Positions 34,660 through 42,745 of a stretch of DNA of 64,000 nucleotides are shown in pieces. The position numbers and the translations under genes are program-made. A model generated the notes under the pieces. The model made no database searches, was not told the origin of the DNA, and worked only from the letters and a program-made list of their open reading frames with translations. This DNA is from DATMER01 sp031390755. Its GTDB lineage: Bacteria > Acidobacteriota > Thermoanaerobaculia > Multivoradales > UBA5704. The stretch is from assembly GCA_031390755.1 (NCBI GenBank), contig JANMTS010000041.1:22486-86485 (forward strand). The letters run 5' to 3'. Position 1 is the first letter of the stretch. Each line of letters opens with the position of its first letter.

Positions 34660-34682
34660 AACCGCTCCAGAGCTGCCCAAGT

Positions 34683-37600
34683 ATGCTGGATCGGTGCATC
34701 ACGGCGCGGTGGAGAGGAGCCCGAGGCTCCCTCCACCCGTTTTGCGTCCGGGCGGCTGCGCTGGGACTGCTCCTCCTCTGCGGGCCGCCGATCGGGGCGC
34801 AACCGTCGAGCCTGGAGTCGAGCGTGGACACCCTCGCGGGCGGCGGTCCGGTCGGCGACGGCGGTCCGGCGCACCTGGCCCGGTTCAACCTGCCGGGCGG
34901 TGTCACGGTCTCCCCCGAAGGCGACCTGATCATCGTCGACTTTGGCAATCACCGCGTCCGGCGGGTCGACCACCGGACTGGCGTCATCGAGACCCTGGCG
35001 GGGACTGGCGAGGCAGGCTACAACGGCGATGGCATCCCTGCCTCGCAGGCGCAGCTCGCCCGCCCGGAGTACGCCGTCTACGGCCCTGCCGGCGACCTGT
35101 TCATCGCCGACTCCTACAACAACCGGGTCCGGAGGATCGATCCCCGGACCGGGCTGATCAGCACCGTCGCAGGCACCGGCGAGCGCGGCGGGTCAGGAGA
35201 CGGCGGACCTGCCGTGCAGGCGGAGTTGCACTTCCCGGAAGGGATCGCCGTGGACGCGGCAGGCAACCTGTTCATCTCGGATACGGTGAACCGCCGCATC
35301 CGGCGGGTCGACGCCCGGACCGGCATCATCTCCGCCTACGCCGGGATCGGCGGGGTCGGCGGGGTCGGGCTGAATGCGGAGGGCACACCGGCTCCCGAAG
35401 CGCGCTTCCTGCGCCTCGCCCGCATCGCCGTAGACACCCACGGCAACATCTTCATCGCGGACAGCCCGTCGCACTGCATCCTCGTGATCGATGCAGCGAC
35501 GCGCACGGTGCGGACCTTCGCGGGTTCGGGGCGGCAGGGCTACGGCGGGGATGGCGGCCCCGCCACGCAGGCGCGGCTGAGCTTTCCCGAAGGGGTCGTG
35601 GTGGCGCCCAACGGCGATGTCTACCTGGCCGACGTCGGGAACCACAGGGTGCGCAAGGTCGAAGCCCGCACGGGCATCATCCGCACGGTGGCGGGTACGG
35701 GAGAGAAAGGTTTTTCCGGAGATGGAGGCCCGGCGGTCCAGGCGCGTCTCTGGAGCCCCGGACGGGTATGGGTCGACGAAGCCGGCGACCTCTTCATCGC
35801 CGATATCCTGAACGCGCGCATCCGCCGCGTCGCCGCGGTGACCGGGCTCATCGACACGGTCGCCGGGCGCGGCGACTGGGGGGATGGAGGTCCCGCCAGG
35901 GAAGCCCTGCTGTCGGTGCCCGGCGACGTCGTGTTTGCGGCCGGCAAGGTCTACATCGCGGACTACGGCACCCGCCGCATCCGCTGCGTAGACATGGCCA
36001 GCGGTGTGATCACGACGGTGGCCGGCGGGGGCACGCGGAGCGGCGACGGAATCCCCGCCGTCGAGGCTGACCTGCTGCTGCCGGAGGGAATCGCGGTTGA
36101 CGGGACGAAAGCCCTTTACATCGCCGACAACGTGTCGAGCCGGGTGTGGAAGGTGGACCTCGCAACCGGCATCCTTCACGCCTTTGCGGGGACTGGAGAG
36201 CCTGGGGACACTGGAGACGGAGGTCCTGCCAGGGAAGCCCGCCTGCGCCTCCCCGGCGCCGTTGCGGTGGGGGAGGACGGGACGGTGTACATCGCCGACT
36301 TCGGCAACCGGCGGGTGCGCGCGGTCGAGCCCGGCACGGGGATCATCCGCACCCTGCACGCCGCCGCCTCCGGAGGAGGGGCCGACCCGCTCGCCCTCGG
36401 GATCACCAGCCTGGAGGCGCGGTCCGAGGGGCTCTACCATCTCGTGCACGAGAGCGACGAGGTGCGCCTCTTCGATCCGGACAATCCGCGCGGCCCGCTC
36501 GACCCGCTCGACCCGCTCAAGACCGCTCAGCCGGGCCTGCGCATCAGCGGCCTGCCTCCGGCTCCGTCCGGCGACTCGCAGGTGATCGACATGGCGGTGC
36601 GCCAGCCCTACGTCTACCTGGCCGACGCGCTCGCTCACCGCATCCTGCGTCTCGACCTGAGAAGCGCGGAAACGGCGGTCGTGGCCGGCGACGGAATCCA
36701 GGGTTTCAAGGGCGACGGCGGTCCGGCCGCCCAGGCTTCGTTCTTCCAGCCCGGCGGCGTGGCCGTGAGCGGCGACGGCCGTGAGCTGTACATCGCCGAC
36801 AGCAAGAACCACCGCGTCCGGCGCGTGCGGTTCCCGCAGCCGGAAGTGGAGCCCGGGAGAGAAGGCCTGTCGGGCCATGGAATCACCCGTTTCCAACTCC
36901 CCAACGGCCTCGCCCTGGCCGTTGCGGTCCGGCCGGAGCTGCGCCTCGCAGCGGTCAACCTCACGGTGGATCTCGGCTCGATCGACGATCCTCAGAGCCA
37001 ATCGGGGATGGCGCATCTGCTGGAGCACGTCACCCTCCAGGGCTCTGCCACCCTGGGCACGCTCGACGCGGCGGCGGAGGCGGCGGCGCTCACCGAGCTG
37101 GATCGGGCCGTGCGGGCGCTCGAACGGGAGCGCCTCAAGCCAGAGCCCGAGCCGGGTGCGTTGATCGGCCTGGAGCGGTGGTTCGAGCAGGCGCAGAAGG
37201 CTGCGCAGCGAACGAGCGAGCCGGGCGAAATCCTCGGGGGCCGGCTGGAAGCCCGCGGCGCCATCGGCCTCAACGCCACCACCACGGCTGACGCGACGCA
37301 GTTCTTCACCTGGATCCCCGTGGAGGATCTCGAGTACTGGGTCTCTCTGGAGGCCGACCGCCTGCGCCAGCCGGTGTTCCGGCGCTTCTACAGCGAGCGC
37401 AATGTCGTGTTGCGCGAGATCGCCGGGTTGACCGGCGGCAAGCCGACGCCCCAGGAGCGCTTCCTTGAGGAGCTGTTCCCCGGCGCTCCCGAAGCGCAGC
37501 CGCGCGCGGGCGATCCAGACGAGATCCGTGCGATCGACCGGCCGATCGCGCTCGCCCATTTCAACCGCTTCTACCGGCCGGAGAATCTGGCCATTGCCGT

Positions 37601-38282
37601 GGTGGGGGATGTCGACCCCCAGCAGGTCTACCGCCTGTGTCTGCGCTATTTCGGTGACTGGGAGCCCGAGGGGCCGGCGGAGCCGCCGCCGTCGCGCCAA
37701 TCGCGTCCGGCGCCGCCCGCGGCGCCGCGGGTGAGGACGTTCAACCGCACGCGCAGCCCGCTGGTCTTCCTGGCATTCCCGCGGGCCGACGGCCCGCGGG
37801 AGGCCGCTGCGCTCGAAGTGCTGGCCGAGTTGGTGAATTCACGGGATCTCTCTCCGTTGAAGCTCCGCATGGAGCAGGAGCAGCCGCTCGCCTGGAGCGT
37901 GGGGGCGGCACCCAGCTATCCCTCGGAGAAGCAGACCTCGATCTTTCTGGTGCATGTCTATGGCAATCCCGGGGTCCGGCACGAGACTCTCGTTCAAGAG
38001 GTCTCGGCGCTCCTCAAGGCGCTTGGCCAGGCGCCGGACGTGGACGTGGAAGGGGCGATCCTGCAGGCCGAAATGAGGCTCTCGGCGCAGCTCGACGATC
38101 CGCCGGCCCTGGCCGCGCTCCTCGGCCTGCACGAGGCGATTCACGACGACGCCGAGGTGCCGTTCGCCCGGTTGGACGAACTGCGCCGGCTCACGCCCGA
38201 GGACGTCCGGGGGGTTGCCCGGCGGATGTTCAGCGTGCAGCCCGTCGCGGCCGCTGCCATCGCCGGACCGGGAGGACATTGA
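34683..38282 (+). CDS. Secreted NHL-propeller / M16 zinc protease fusion
   Basis: 1199-aa exported protein. A signal region (AAALGLLLLCGPPIGAQ, ~24-40) is followed by about ten to twelve NHL-type repeats (pattern LYIADxxNxRVRRVD...GxISTVAGTGxxGxSGDGGPA) up to ~715. From ~735 there is an M16 (insulinase/pitrilysin) domain pair start: FQLPNGLALAV, the inverted zinc motif HLLEH at ~778-782, and the third ligand in FYSERNVVLREI; TTTADATQFFTWIPVEDLEYW also fits. The active half is therefore complete. The next gene encodes an M16-like protein lacking the zinc motif, so the two probably form an active/inactive pair. Fusion of a propeller to an M16 protease in one chain is unusual. ATG 34683; weak ribosome site. 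Confidence 0.88.
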   Translation: MLDRCITARWRGARGSLHPFCVRAAALGLLLLCGPPIGAQPSSLESSVDTLAGGGPVGDGGPAHLARFNLPGGVTVSPEGDLIIVDFGNHRVRRVDHRTGVIETLAGTGEAGYNGDGIPASQAQLARPEYAVYGPAGDLFIADSYNNRVRRIDPRTGLISTVAGTGERGGSGDGGPAVQAELHFPEGIAVDAAGNLFISDTVNRRIRRVDARTGIISAYAGIGGVGGVGLNAEGTPAPEARFLRLARIAVDTHGNIFIADSPSHCILVIDAATRTVRTFAGSGRQGYGGDGGPATQARLSFPEGVVVAPNGDVYLADVGNHRVRKVEARTGIIRTVAGTGEKGFSGDGGPAVQARLWSPGRVWVDEAGDLFIADILNARIRRVAAVTGLIDTVAGRGDWGDGGPAREALLSVPGDVVFAAGKVYIADYGTRRIRCVDMASGVITTVAGGGTRSGDGIPAVEADLLLPEGIAVDGTKALYIADNVSSRVWKVDLATGILHAFAGTGEPGDTGDGGPAREARLRLPGAVAVGEDGTVYIADFGNRRVRAVEPGTGIIRTLHAAASGGGADPLALGITSLEARSEGLYHLVHESDEVRLFDPDNPRGPLDPLDPLKTAQPGLRISGLPPAPSGDSQVIDMAVRQPYVYLADALAHRILRLDLRSAETAVVAGDGIQGFKGDGGPAAQASFFQPGGVAVSGDGRELYIADSKNHRVRRVRFPQPEVEPGREGLSGHGITRFQLPNGLALAVAVRPELRLAAVNLTVDLGSIDDPQSQSGMAHLLEHVTLQGSATLGTLDAAAEAAALTELDRAVRALERERLKPEPEPGALIGLERWFEQAQKAAQRTSEPGEILGGRLEARGAIGLNATTTADATQFFTWIPVEDLEYWVSLEADRLRQPVFRRFYSERNVVLREIAGLTGGKPTPQERFLEELFPGAPEAQPRAGDPDEIRAIDRPIALAHFNRFYRPENLAIAVVGDVDPQQVYRLCLRYFGDWEPEGPAEPPPSRQSRPAPPAAPRVRTFNRTRSPLVFLAFPRADGPREAAALEVLAELVNSRDLSPLKLRMEQEQPLAWSVGAAPSYPSEKQTSIFLVHVYGNPGVRHETLVQEVSALLKALGQAPDVDVEGAILQAEMRLSAQLDDPPALAALLGLHEAIHDDAEVPFARLDELRRLTPEDVRGVARRMFSVQPVAAAAIAGPGGH
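36499..36519. repeat. 9-bp tandem repeat in the NHL-M16 gene
   Basis: Short run of ctcgacccg units encoding the LDPLDPL stretch between propeller blades. The repeat is in frame. Confidence 0.6.
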
Positions 38283-39700
38283 GGGTGCGGCGACGGGCTC
38301 TCTGCTGCGCCGTCCTTGCCGTCTGGGCTGCGCAGGCGGGTGGGTCGAACGCCGCAGCAGAGATCACCCCGCCACCCGGCCTGGAGCGGTTTCAGCAGAC
38401 CGACCTGCCCAACGGGCTGCGCATCCTGCTCGGGAAGCCGCAGCGGACGGCGCTCTTCAGTGAGGTCCTGCTGGTCGTGCGCGCCGGCACTGGCACGGCC
38501 GGGCCGAACCGCGAGGAGGTCGCGCGGGTGGCGGCTGCGGCGCTCACCGCCGGCCGGCTGGGCGCGGAGGAGCCGCCGATCCAACTCCAGCTTGCCCACC
38601 TCGGCGTCGTCCTCGACTCGACGGTCGGCCGCGAGGTCGCCGTCTTCCGGTTCGCCGTGCCCACCCGCAACACGATCCGCTTCCTGCGCCTCCTGGCGGA
38701 TCTGTTGGCTCGCAACACTCTGCCGGAGGAGACCTGGATGGAGGCGGTCGCCCAACGAAGCGGCCTCGCGGCGCGTGAGCAGATCGACCCCTGGCGAATG
38801 GCCACCGCGGAGCTCGACCGGCTCGCCTGGCTCGCCTCGGAAGGCGGACCGGCTCCGGCCGCCCCTGTGGCTTCCTCCATCGAGCGGGAAGCGCTCGCCC
38901 GATTCTGGTCGAGCGGCTACACCCCGGAACGGATGGTCCTCTCGGTCTGGGGGGAGCTGCCGATGGAGCCGACGGAGCCGACGGAGCCGACGGAGGACAT
39001 TGCCTCCGTTCTGCGGCGGGACTTCGGGCGACTGGATGCAGGCAGAGCCGCCGATGGCTCCGCCGCGGCGGCCTTCGAGAGGGCGCCTGTCGAGCCGTCC
39101 CGGGCCCCGGGGGCCGGCCTGAGCTGCCTGCGTGAAGAGGGAGCGGTGCCGCCGGCCCTGCTGGTCGGCCTCGGCACCGAGGTGGAGGACGACACCGCTT
39201 TCTATGGCTGGCAGCTCGTCGCCCACATCCTCGGGGCGAGCTACAACTCGCGGCTTCAGCGCCGGCTGCGCACCGAATCCCAGGTCGTCTATACCGTCGA
39301 GGCCGCCTGCCTGCCGGTCGGCACGCGCGGCCTGACGTTGCGCATCGCTTGCCAGACCGACCAGGTGGAGACCGCCCGCAAGGTGATCCTCGAGGAGCTG
39401 CAGCGGCTGGTGAGGGAGCCCGTGGCCCAGGAGGAGCTCGACCTGGCGCGGGCGCTGCTGCGCAGCCGGCTGCAACTCGACCAGGCGTCTTTCCGCGATC
39501 AGTTCTACCGCCGCTCTCTCGCTCTGCTTGCGATCCGGGGCATCCGCGACCCGGGTACCGCCGAGCCTGTGCTGGCCGGCCTCACTCCCACCAGCCTGCT
39601 CGAGCTGATGCGCAAGACGCTGCGGCCGGGCGAGGCGTCGACCGTCCTCCTCTCGGCCGAGGCGGAGCCCCTGTGCGAGGTGGGCCTTGCCGGGAGGTGA
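38279..39700 (+). CDS. M16-family protein lacking the zinc motif (inactive partner)
   Basis: 473-aa exported protein (signal-like ALCCAVLAVWAAQAGG) with M16 fold features: start LPNGLRILLGKPQ, a central AFYGWQLVAHILGASYNSRLQRRLRTESQVVYTVEA block typical of the substrate-binding C-terminal half, and the helical tail. The HxxEH motif is absent (its position reads RAGTGTAGPNREEV), so it cannot bind zinc itself. In heterodimeric M16 proteases one subunit carries zinc and the other the Arg/Tyr substrate-binding residues; this gene and the previous one fit that split. TTG 38279 overlaps the previous stop (ATTGA); GTG 38285, nine bases after GGAGG, is an alternative start. A 9-bp repeat encodes EPTEPTEPTE. 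Confidence 0.82.
   Translation: MRVRRRALCCAVLAVWAAQAGGSNAAAEITPPPGLERFQQTDLPNGLRILLGKPQRTALFSEVLLVVRAGTGTAGPNREEVARVAAAALTAGRLGAEEPPIQLQLAHLGVVLDSTVGREVAVFRFAVPTRNTIRFLRLLADLLARNTLPEETWMEAVAQRSGLAAREQIDPWRMATAELDRLAWLASEGGPAPAAPVASSIEREALARFWSSGYTPERMVLSVWGELPMEPTEPTEPTEDIASVLRRDFGRLDAGRAADGSAAAAFERAPVEPSRAPGAGLSCLREEGAVPPALLVGLGTEVEDDTAFYGWQLVAHILGASYNSRLQRRLRTESQVVYTVEAACLPVGTRGLTLRIACQTDQVETARKVILEELQRLVREPVAQEELDLARALLRSRLQLDQASFRDQFYRRSLALLAIRGIRDPGTAEPVLAGLTPTSLLELMRKTLRPGEASTVLLSAEAEPLCEVGLAGR
38965..38991. repeat. 9-bp tandem repeat, three units
   Basis: Three perfect copies of ggagccgac, encoding EPTEPTEPT in the inactive M16 protein. Confidence 0.85.
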
Positions 39701-40772
39701 CCAGCCCGTAAGGCTCGCGCTCGGATTGGCGCTGGCCGTCGTGGCAGCCGCGGCTCTCCGCGCCAGTCCCCCTGAAGCTCCGTGGTTCCCCGCGCCGGTA
39801 CCGGCAGGCCTGCCGGCCGTGCCGGTACCGGCCGACAACCCGCTGACGCCGGACAAGGTCGCGCTCGGCGAGAAGCTCTTCTTCGAGCAGGCCCTGTCGG
39901 CCGATGGGAAGATCCATTGCGGGAGCTGCCACCATCCGGACCGCTACTTCACCGACGGCGCTGCGCTCTCGACCGGCATCGGCGGCCAACTCGGCGAGCA
40001 CAATGCCGGATCCGTGGTAAATGCAGCCTACGCCGGCCACCTGCTCTGGGACGGCCGCTCGCTGAGCCTCGAGGACCAGGCCCTCTACCCGGTGACCCAC
40101 CCGCGTGAGATGAACAACACGCAGGAAAAAGTGGTGGCGGCGCTTGGAGCCAACCCCGCCTATCCGCCCCTCTTCGCGCGCGCTTTCGGGGACGCGGGGA
40201 TCACCTGGCCCCGAGTCGCTCAGGCCCTTGCCTCGTTCGAACGGACGATCCTCTCCGGAGACTCTCCGTTCGACCGGTACATGGCGGGTGAGACGGCAGC
40301 TCTGTCAACTGTGGCACGGAACGGGCTCGAGATCTTCCGCGGCAAGGCGGGGTGCGTCCGCTGCCACACGCACACGCCGGAGAGCCCGTTCTTCTCCGAC
40401 TTCGCGTTCCACAATACGGGCGTGGGCTGGGCGGATGGTCCTGATCTCGGCCGCTATCACGTCACCAAGGAGCGCGAGGACAAAGGCGCGTTTCGCACGC
40501 CGAGCCTGCGCAACGTGGCGAAGACGGCGCCCTACATGCACGACGGCAAGCTGGCGACACTCCAGGAGGTCGTGGCCTTCTACGGGAAGGGCGGCGGGGC
40601 GAACCCGTTCCTGGACGAGAGGATCCAGCCGCTCGCTCTCACTCCGACGGAGGTCGCGGAGCTGATCGCCTTTCTCGAGTCGCTCACCGGCGACATCACC
40701 TACCGCAGGTCTGGGAGCCCGGTGGCGAGCGAAGTCCAGCCGGACCGGGCATCCCAAGGAGGCAAGCCATGA
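39687..40772 (+). CDS. Di-heme cytochrome c peroxidase / MauG-family protein
   Basis: 361-aa periplasmic protein with an N-terminal signal (LALGLALAVVAAAALRAS). Two c-type heme sites: CGSCH at 78-82 and CVRCH at 223-227. Family blocks such as ALGEKLFFEQALSADGKI, NAAYAGHLLWDGR, and FRTPSLRNVAKTAPYMHDGK are present; the last carries the Met/His region around the high-potential heme. The family either reduces H2O2 using electron donors or, in MauG-like members, oxidatively modifies a protein or peptide. Which applies here is not decided by sequence. The TTG start at 39687 overlaps the preceding gene by 14 bp and the stop overlaps the next start (ATGA), so it is translationally coupled within the M16 operon. 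Confidence 0.9.
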   Translation: MPGGDQPVRLALGLALAVVAAAALRASPPEAPWFPAPVPAGLPAVPVPADNPLTPDKVALGEKLFFEQALSADGKIHCGSCHHPDRYFTDGAALSTGIGGQLGEHNAGSVVNAAYAGHLLWDGRSLSLEDQALYPVTHPREMNNTQEKVVAALGANPAYPPLFARAFGDAGITWPRVAQALASFERTILSGDSPFDRYMAGETAALSTVARNGLEIFRGKAGCVRCHTHTPESPFFSDFAFHNTGVGWADGPDLGRYHVTKEREDKGAFRTPSLRNVAKTAPYMHDGKLATLQEVVAFYGKGGGANPFLDERIQPLALTPTEVAELIAFLESLTGDITYRRSGSPVASEVQPDRASQGGKP

Positions 40773-42745
40773 CCAGAACGCAGCGCGTGCGGCGGACGAT
40801 CGTCTTCGTCGGCCTGGCGGGGAGCCTGCTCGCCGCCACGGGAGGGACCGGCAGCCCCGCCGAGCCCACCCCGCCCGCCCCGTCGATCCCGCCCAGGGCC
40901 AACGTCACCTTCAGCCATATCGAGGTCATCGCCGGAGGCGGCGATGCCGGAGACGGCGGCAAGGCCATCGACGCCCTCTTCGTGGGCGTCGGCGGCCTCG
41001 CCGTCGATGCGAAGGGCAACGCCTACGTCGCCGACTCGGGCGCCAATCGCGTGCGCAGGATCGACGGCCAGACCGGCGTCATCAGCACCATTGCCGGAAC
41101 GGGCCTGCTGTTCAGTGCCGCGGAATCGAGGATCGCGAAGGAGCACCCCCTTCAAGGCCCGGCGCCGCTCGCTCTGGACGCCGAAGGCCGGTTCCTCTAC
41201 GTCGGCGAGATCGTCAGCCGCAAGGTCAAGCGGATCGATCTCGCCCAGGGCACAATTGAGGATCTGGGGGCGCCCCAGGGGAATTTCGGCAAGCCCGGCG
41301 GCCTCGTCTGGACCCCCGGCGGTCTGCTGGTCGCGGACGCTCCCCGCGGACAGATCTGGAAGCTGGGCGGCGACGGTCACTGGACGGCGCTGCTGCCCGA
41401 TGCATCCCGGCTCCGCGGCGGCGTCCGTGCCCTGGCCCAGGACAGTCAGGGTCGAACCTACGCCGTCGAGTACTTCGGTCACAGGGTCGTGCGCTGGGAT
41501 CCGCGGACCGCGGACCTTTCGACTGCGGTCGGGACGGGCGAGTCCGGCCGGATGGCGGACGGCGCGCGCGCTTCGCAGTCTCCGGTGCGCACGCCCGACG
41601 GCATCGTCCTCGACCGCGAGGGCAACCTGCTGCTCGCGGACATGGGAAATCACCGGATCTGCCGTGTCGACGCCACCACCGGCCGCCTCCGCACGCTCTA
41701 CAAATCGGGGCCGCAGGGGAGCGAGAGCCGGTGGTCGCCCGGTTCGCTGGCGCTCGACGCCGCCGGCAACCTCTGGGTCGGCGACATCCATCGCAACCGG
41801 GTCCTGCGTTTCGCGCCCGGCAAGGCCGAGCCGGTGGTGATCGCCGGCAATGGCACGATCGGGGAAGAGGGACCCGCCCTGGCGGCGCGGCTCGCCCATC
41901 CGGGCAGCGTGGTCTCCGACGACAGGGGGAACATCTACGTCTCCGACACGCTCCATCACAAGGTGCGGCGGATCGACCCGGCGGGACGGATCCATACCGT
42001 CGCCGGCACCGGAGTCCCCGGATTCAACGGCGACGGCGGTCCGGCGACCCGGGCCTCGCTCGGCTATCCGGCGGAGGTGCAGGTGGACGGCGGTGGTCGC
42101 CTCTACATTGGCGACTATTACAACAACCGCGTGCGGGCCGTCGATCCGGCGACCGGCGTGATTTCGACGATCGCCGGCAACGGGTACGTCGGCGAGGATG
42201 GCGACGGCGGCCCGGCCTCGGAGGCGCCGCTGCTCAACCCGCACGCCATCCTGCTCGAGGACGACCGCTCCCTTCTCATCGCGAGCGCCGTCTCCTCGAG
42301 GCTGAGGCAGGTCGATCTCACGAGCGGCAGGATCAGCTCGGTCCCCCTGGGGGAAGGCGTTTCCGAGAACCTCATCTTTCACGGCATCGCGCGCTGGAAC
42401 GGCCACCTGGTGCTGGCCCTGCCGCGGCCAGGCGCCATCGAGATTCTCGAGAACGGCAGGATGAGAGAGCTGCTCGGCAAAAAGGAGGTGACGTTCCCGC
42501 AGGATGTCGCGGTATCGCCCTCCGGCGAGCTGTACATCTGCGAGACCGGCCGCAACCGGGTTGTCAAATGGACCGGGAAGCAGCTGGAGGTGGTAGTTGA
42601 AAACCTTGGCCGTCCGCGCGCCATCAGCTTCGACGCCAAAGGCAACCTGCTGATCGCGGACACGTTTCACAACCGCGTGCTGCGGGTGCGTCTGGGGCCC
42701 GAGCCGGGCTTCCTCGTGGCGAGCGTCGCGAGCGTCCAGCCTTGA
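40769..42745 (+). CDS. Secreted NHL-repeat beta-propeller protein
   Basis: 658-aa exported protein (signal TIVFVGLAGSLLAATGG). Eleven or so NHL-like repeats of the form GNAYVADSGANRVRRIDGQTG...ISTIAGTG fill the chain, e.g. GRLYIGDYYNNRVRAVDPATG, and suggest two six-bladed propellers or one large one. No catalytic motif is visible, so a binding or scaffolding role in the envelope is most likely. It lies between the di-heme peroxidase and the RND transporter and overlaps both by 4 bp (ATGA; TTGA), so it is made in step with them. NHL proteins recur four times in this window; this one is least similar to the 49725/54801 pair. Confidence 0.88.
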   Translation: MTRTQRVRRTIVFVGLAGSLLAATGGTGSPAEPTPPAPSIPPRANVTFSHIEVIAGGGDAGDGGKAIDALFVGVGGLAVDAKGNAYVADSGANRVRRIDGQTGVISTIAGTGLLFSAAESRIAKEHPLQGPAPLALDAEGRFLYVGEIVSRKVKRIDLAQGTIEDLGAPQGNFGKPGGLVWTPGGLLVADAPRGQIWKLGGDGHWTALLPDASRLRGGVRALAQDSQGRTYAVEYFGHRVVRWDPRTADLSTAVGTGESGRMADGARASQSPVRTPDGIVLDREGNLLLADMGNHRICRVDATTGRLRTLYKSGPQGSESRWSPGSLALDAAGNLWVGDIHRNRVLRFAPGKAEPVVIAGNGTIGEEGPALAARLAHPGSVVSDDRGNIYVSDTLHHKVRRIDPAGRIHTVAGTGVPGFNGDGGPATRASLGYPAEVQVDGGGRLYIGDYYNNRVRAVDPATGVISTIAGNGYVGEDGDGGPASEAPLLNPHAILLEDDRSLLIASAVSSRLRQVDLTSGRISSVPLGEGVSENLIFHGIARWNGHLVLALPRPGAIEILENGRMRELLGKKEVTFPQDVAVSPSGELYICETGRNRVVKWTGKQLEVVVENLGRPRAISFDAKGNLLIADTFHNRVLRVRLGPEPGFLVASVASVQP

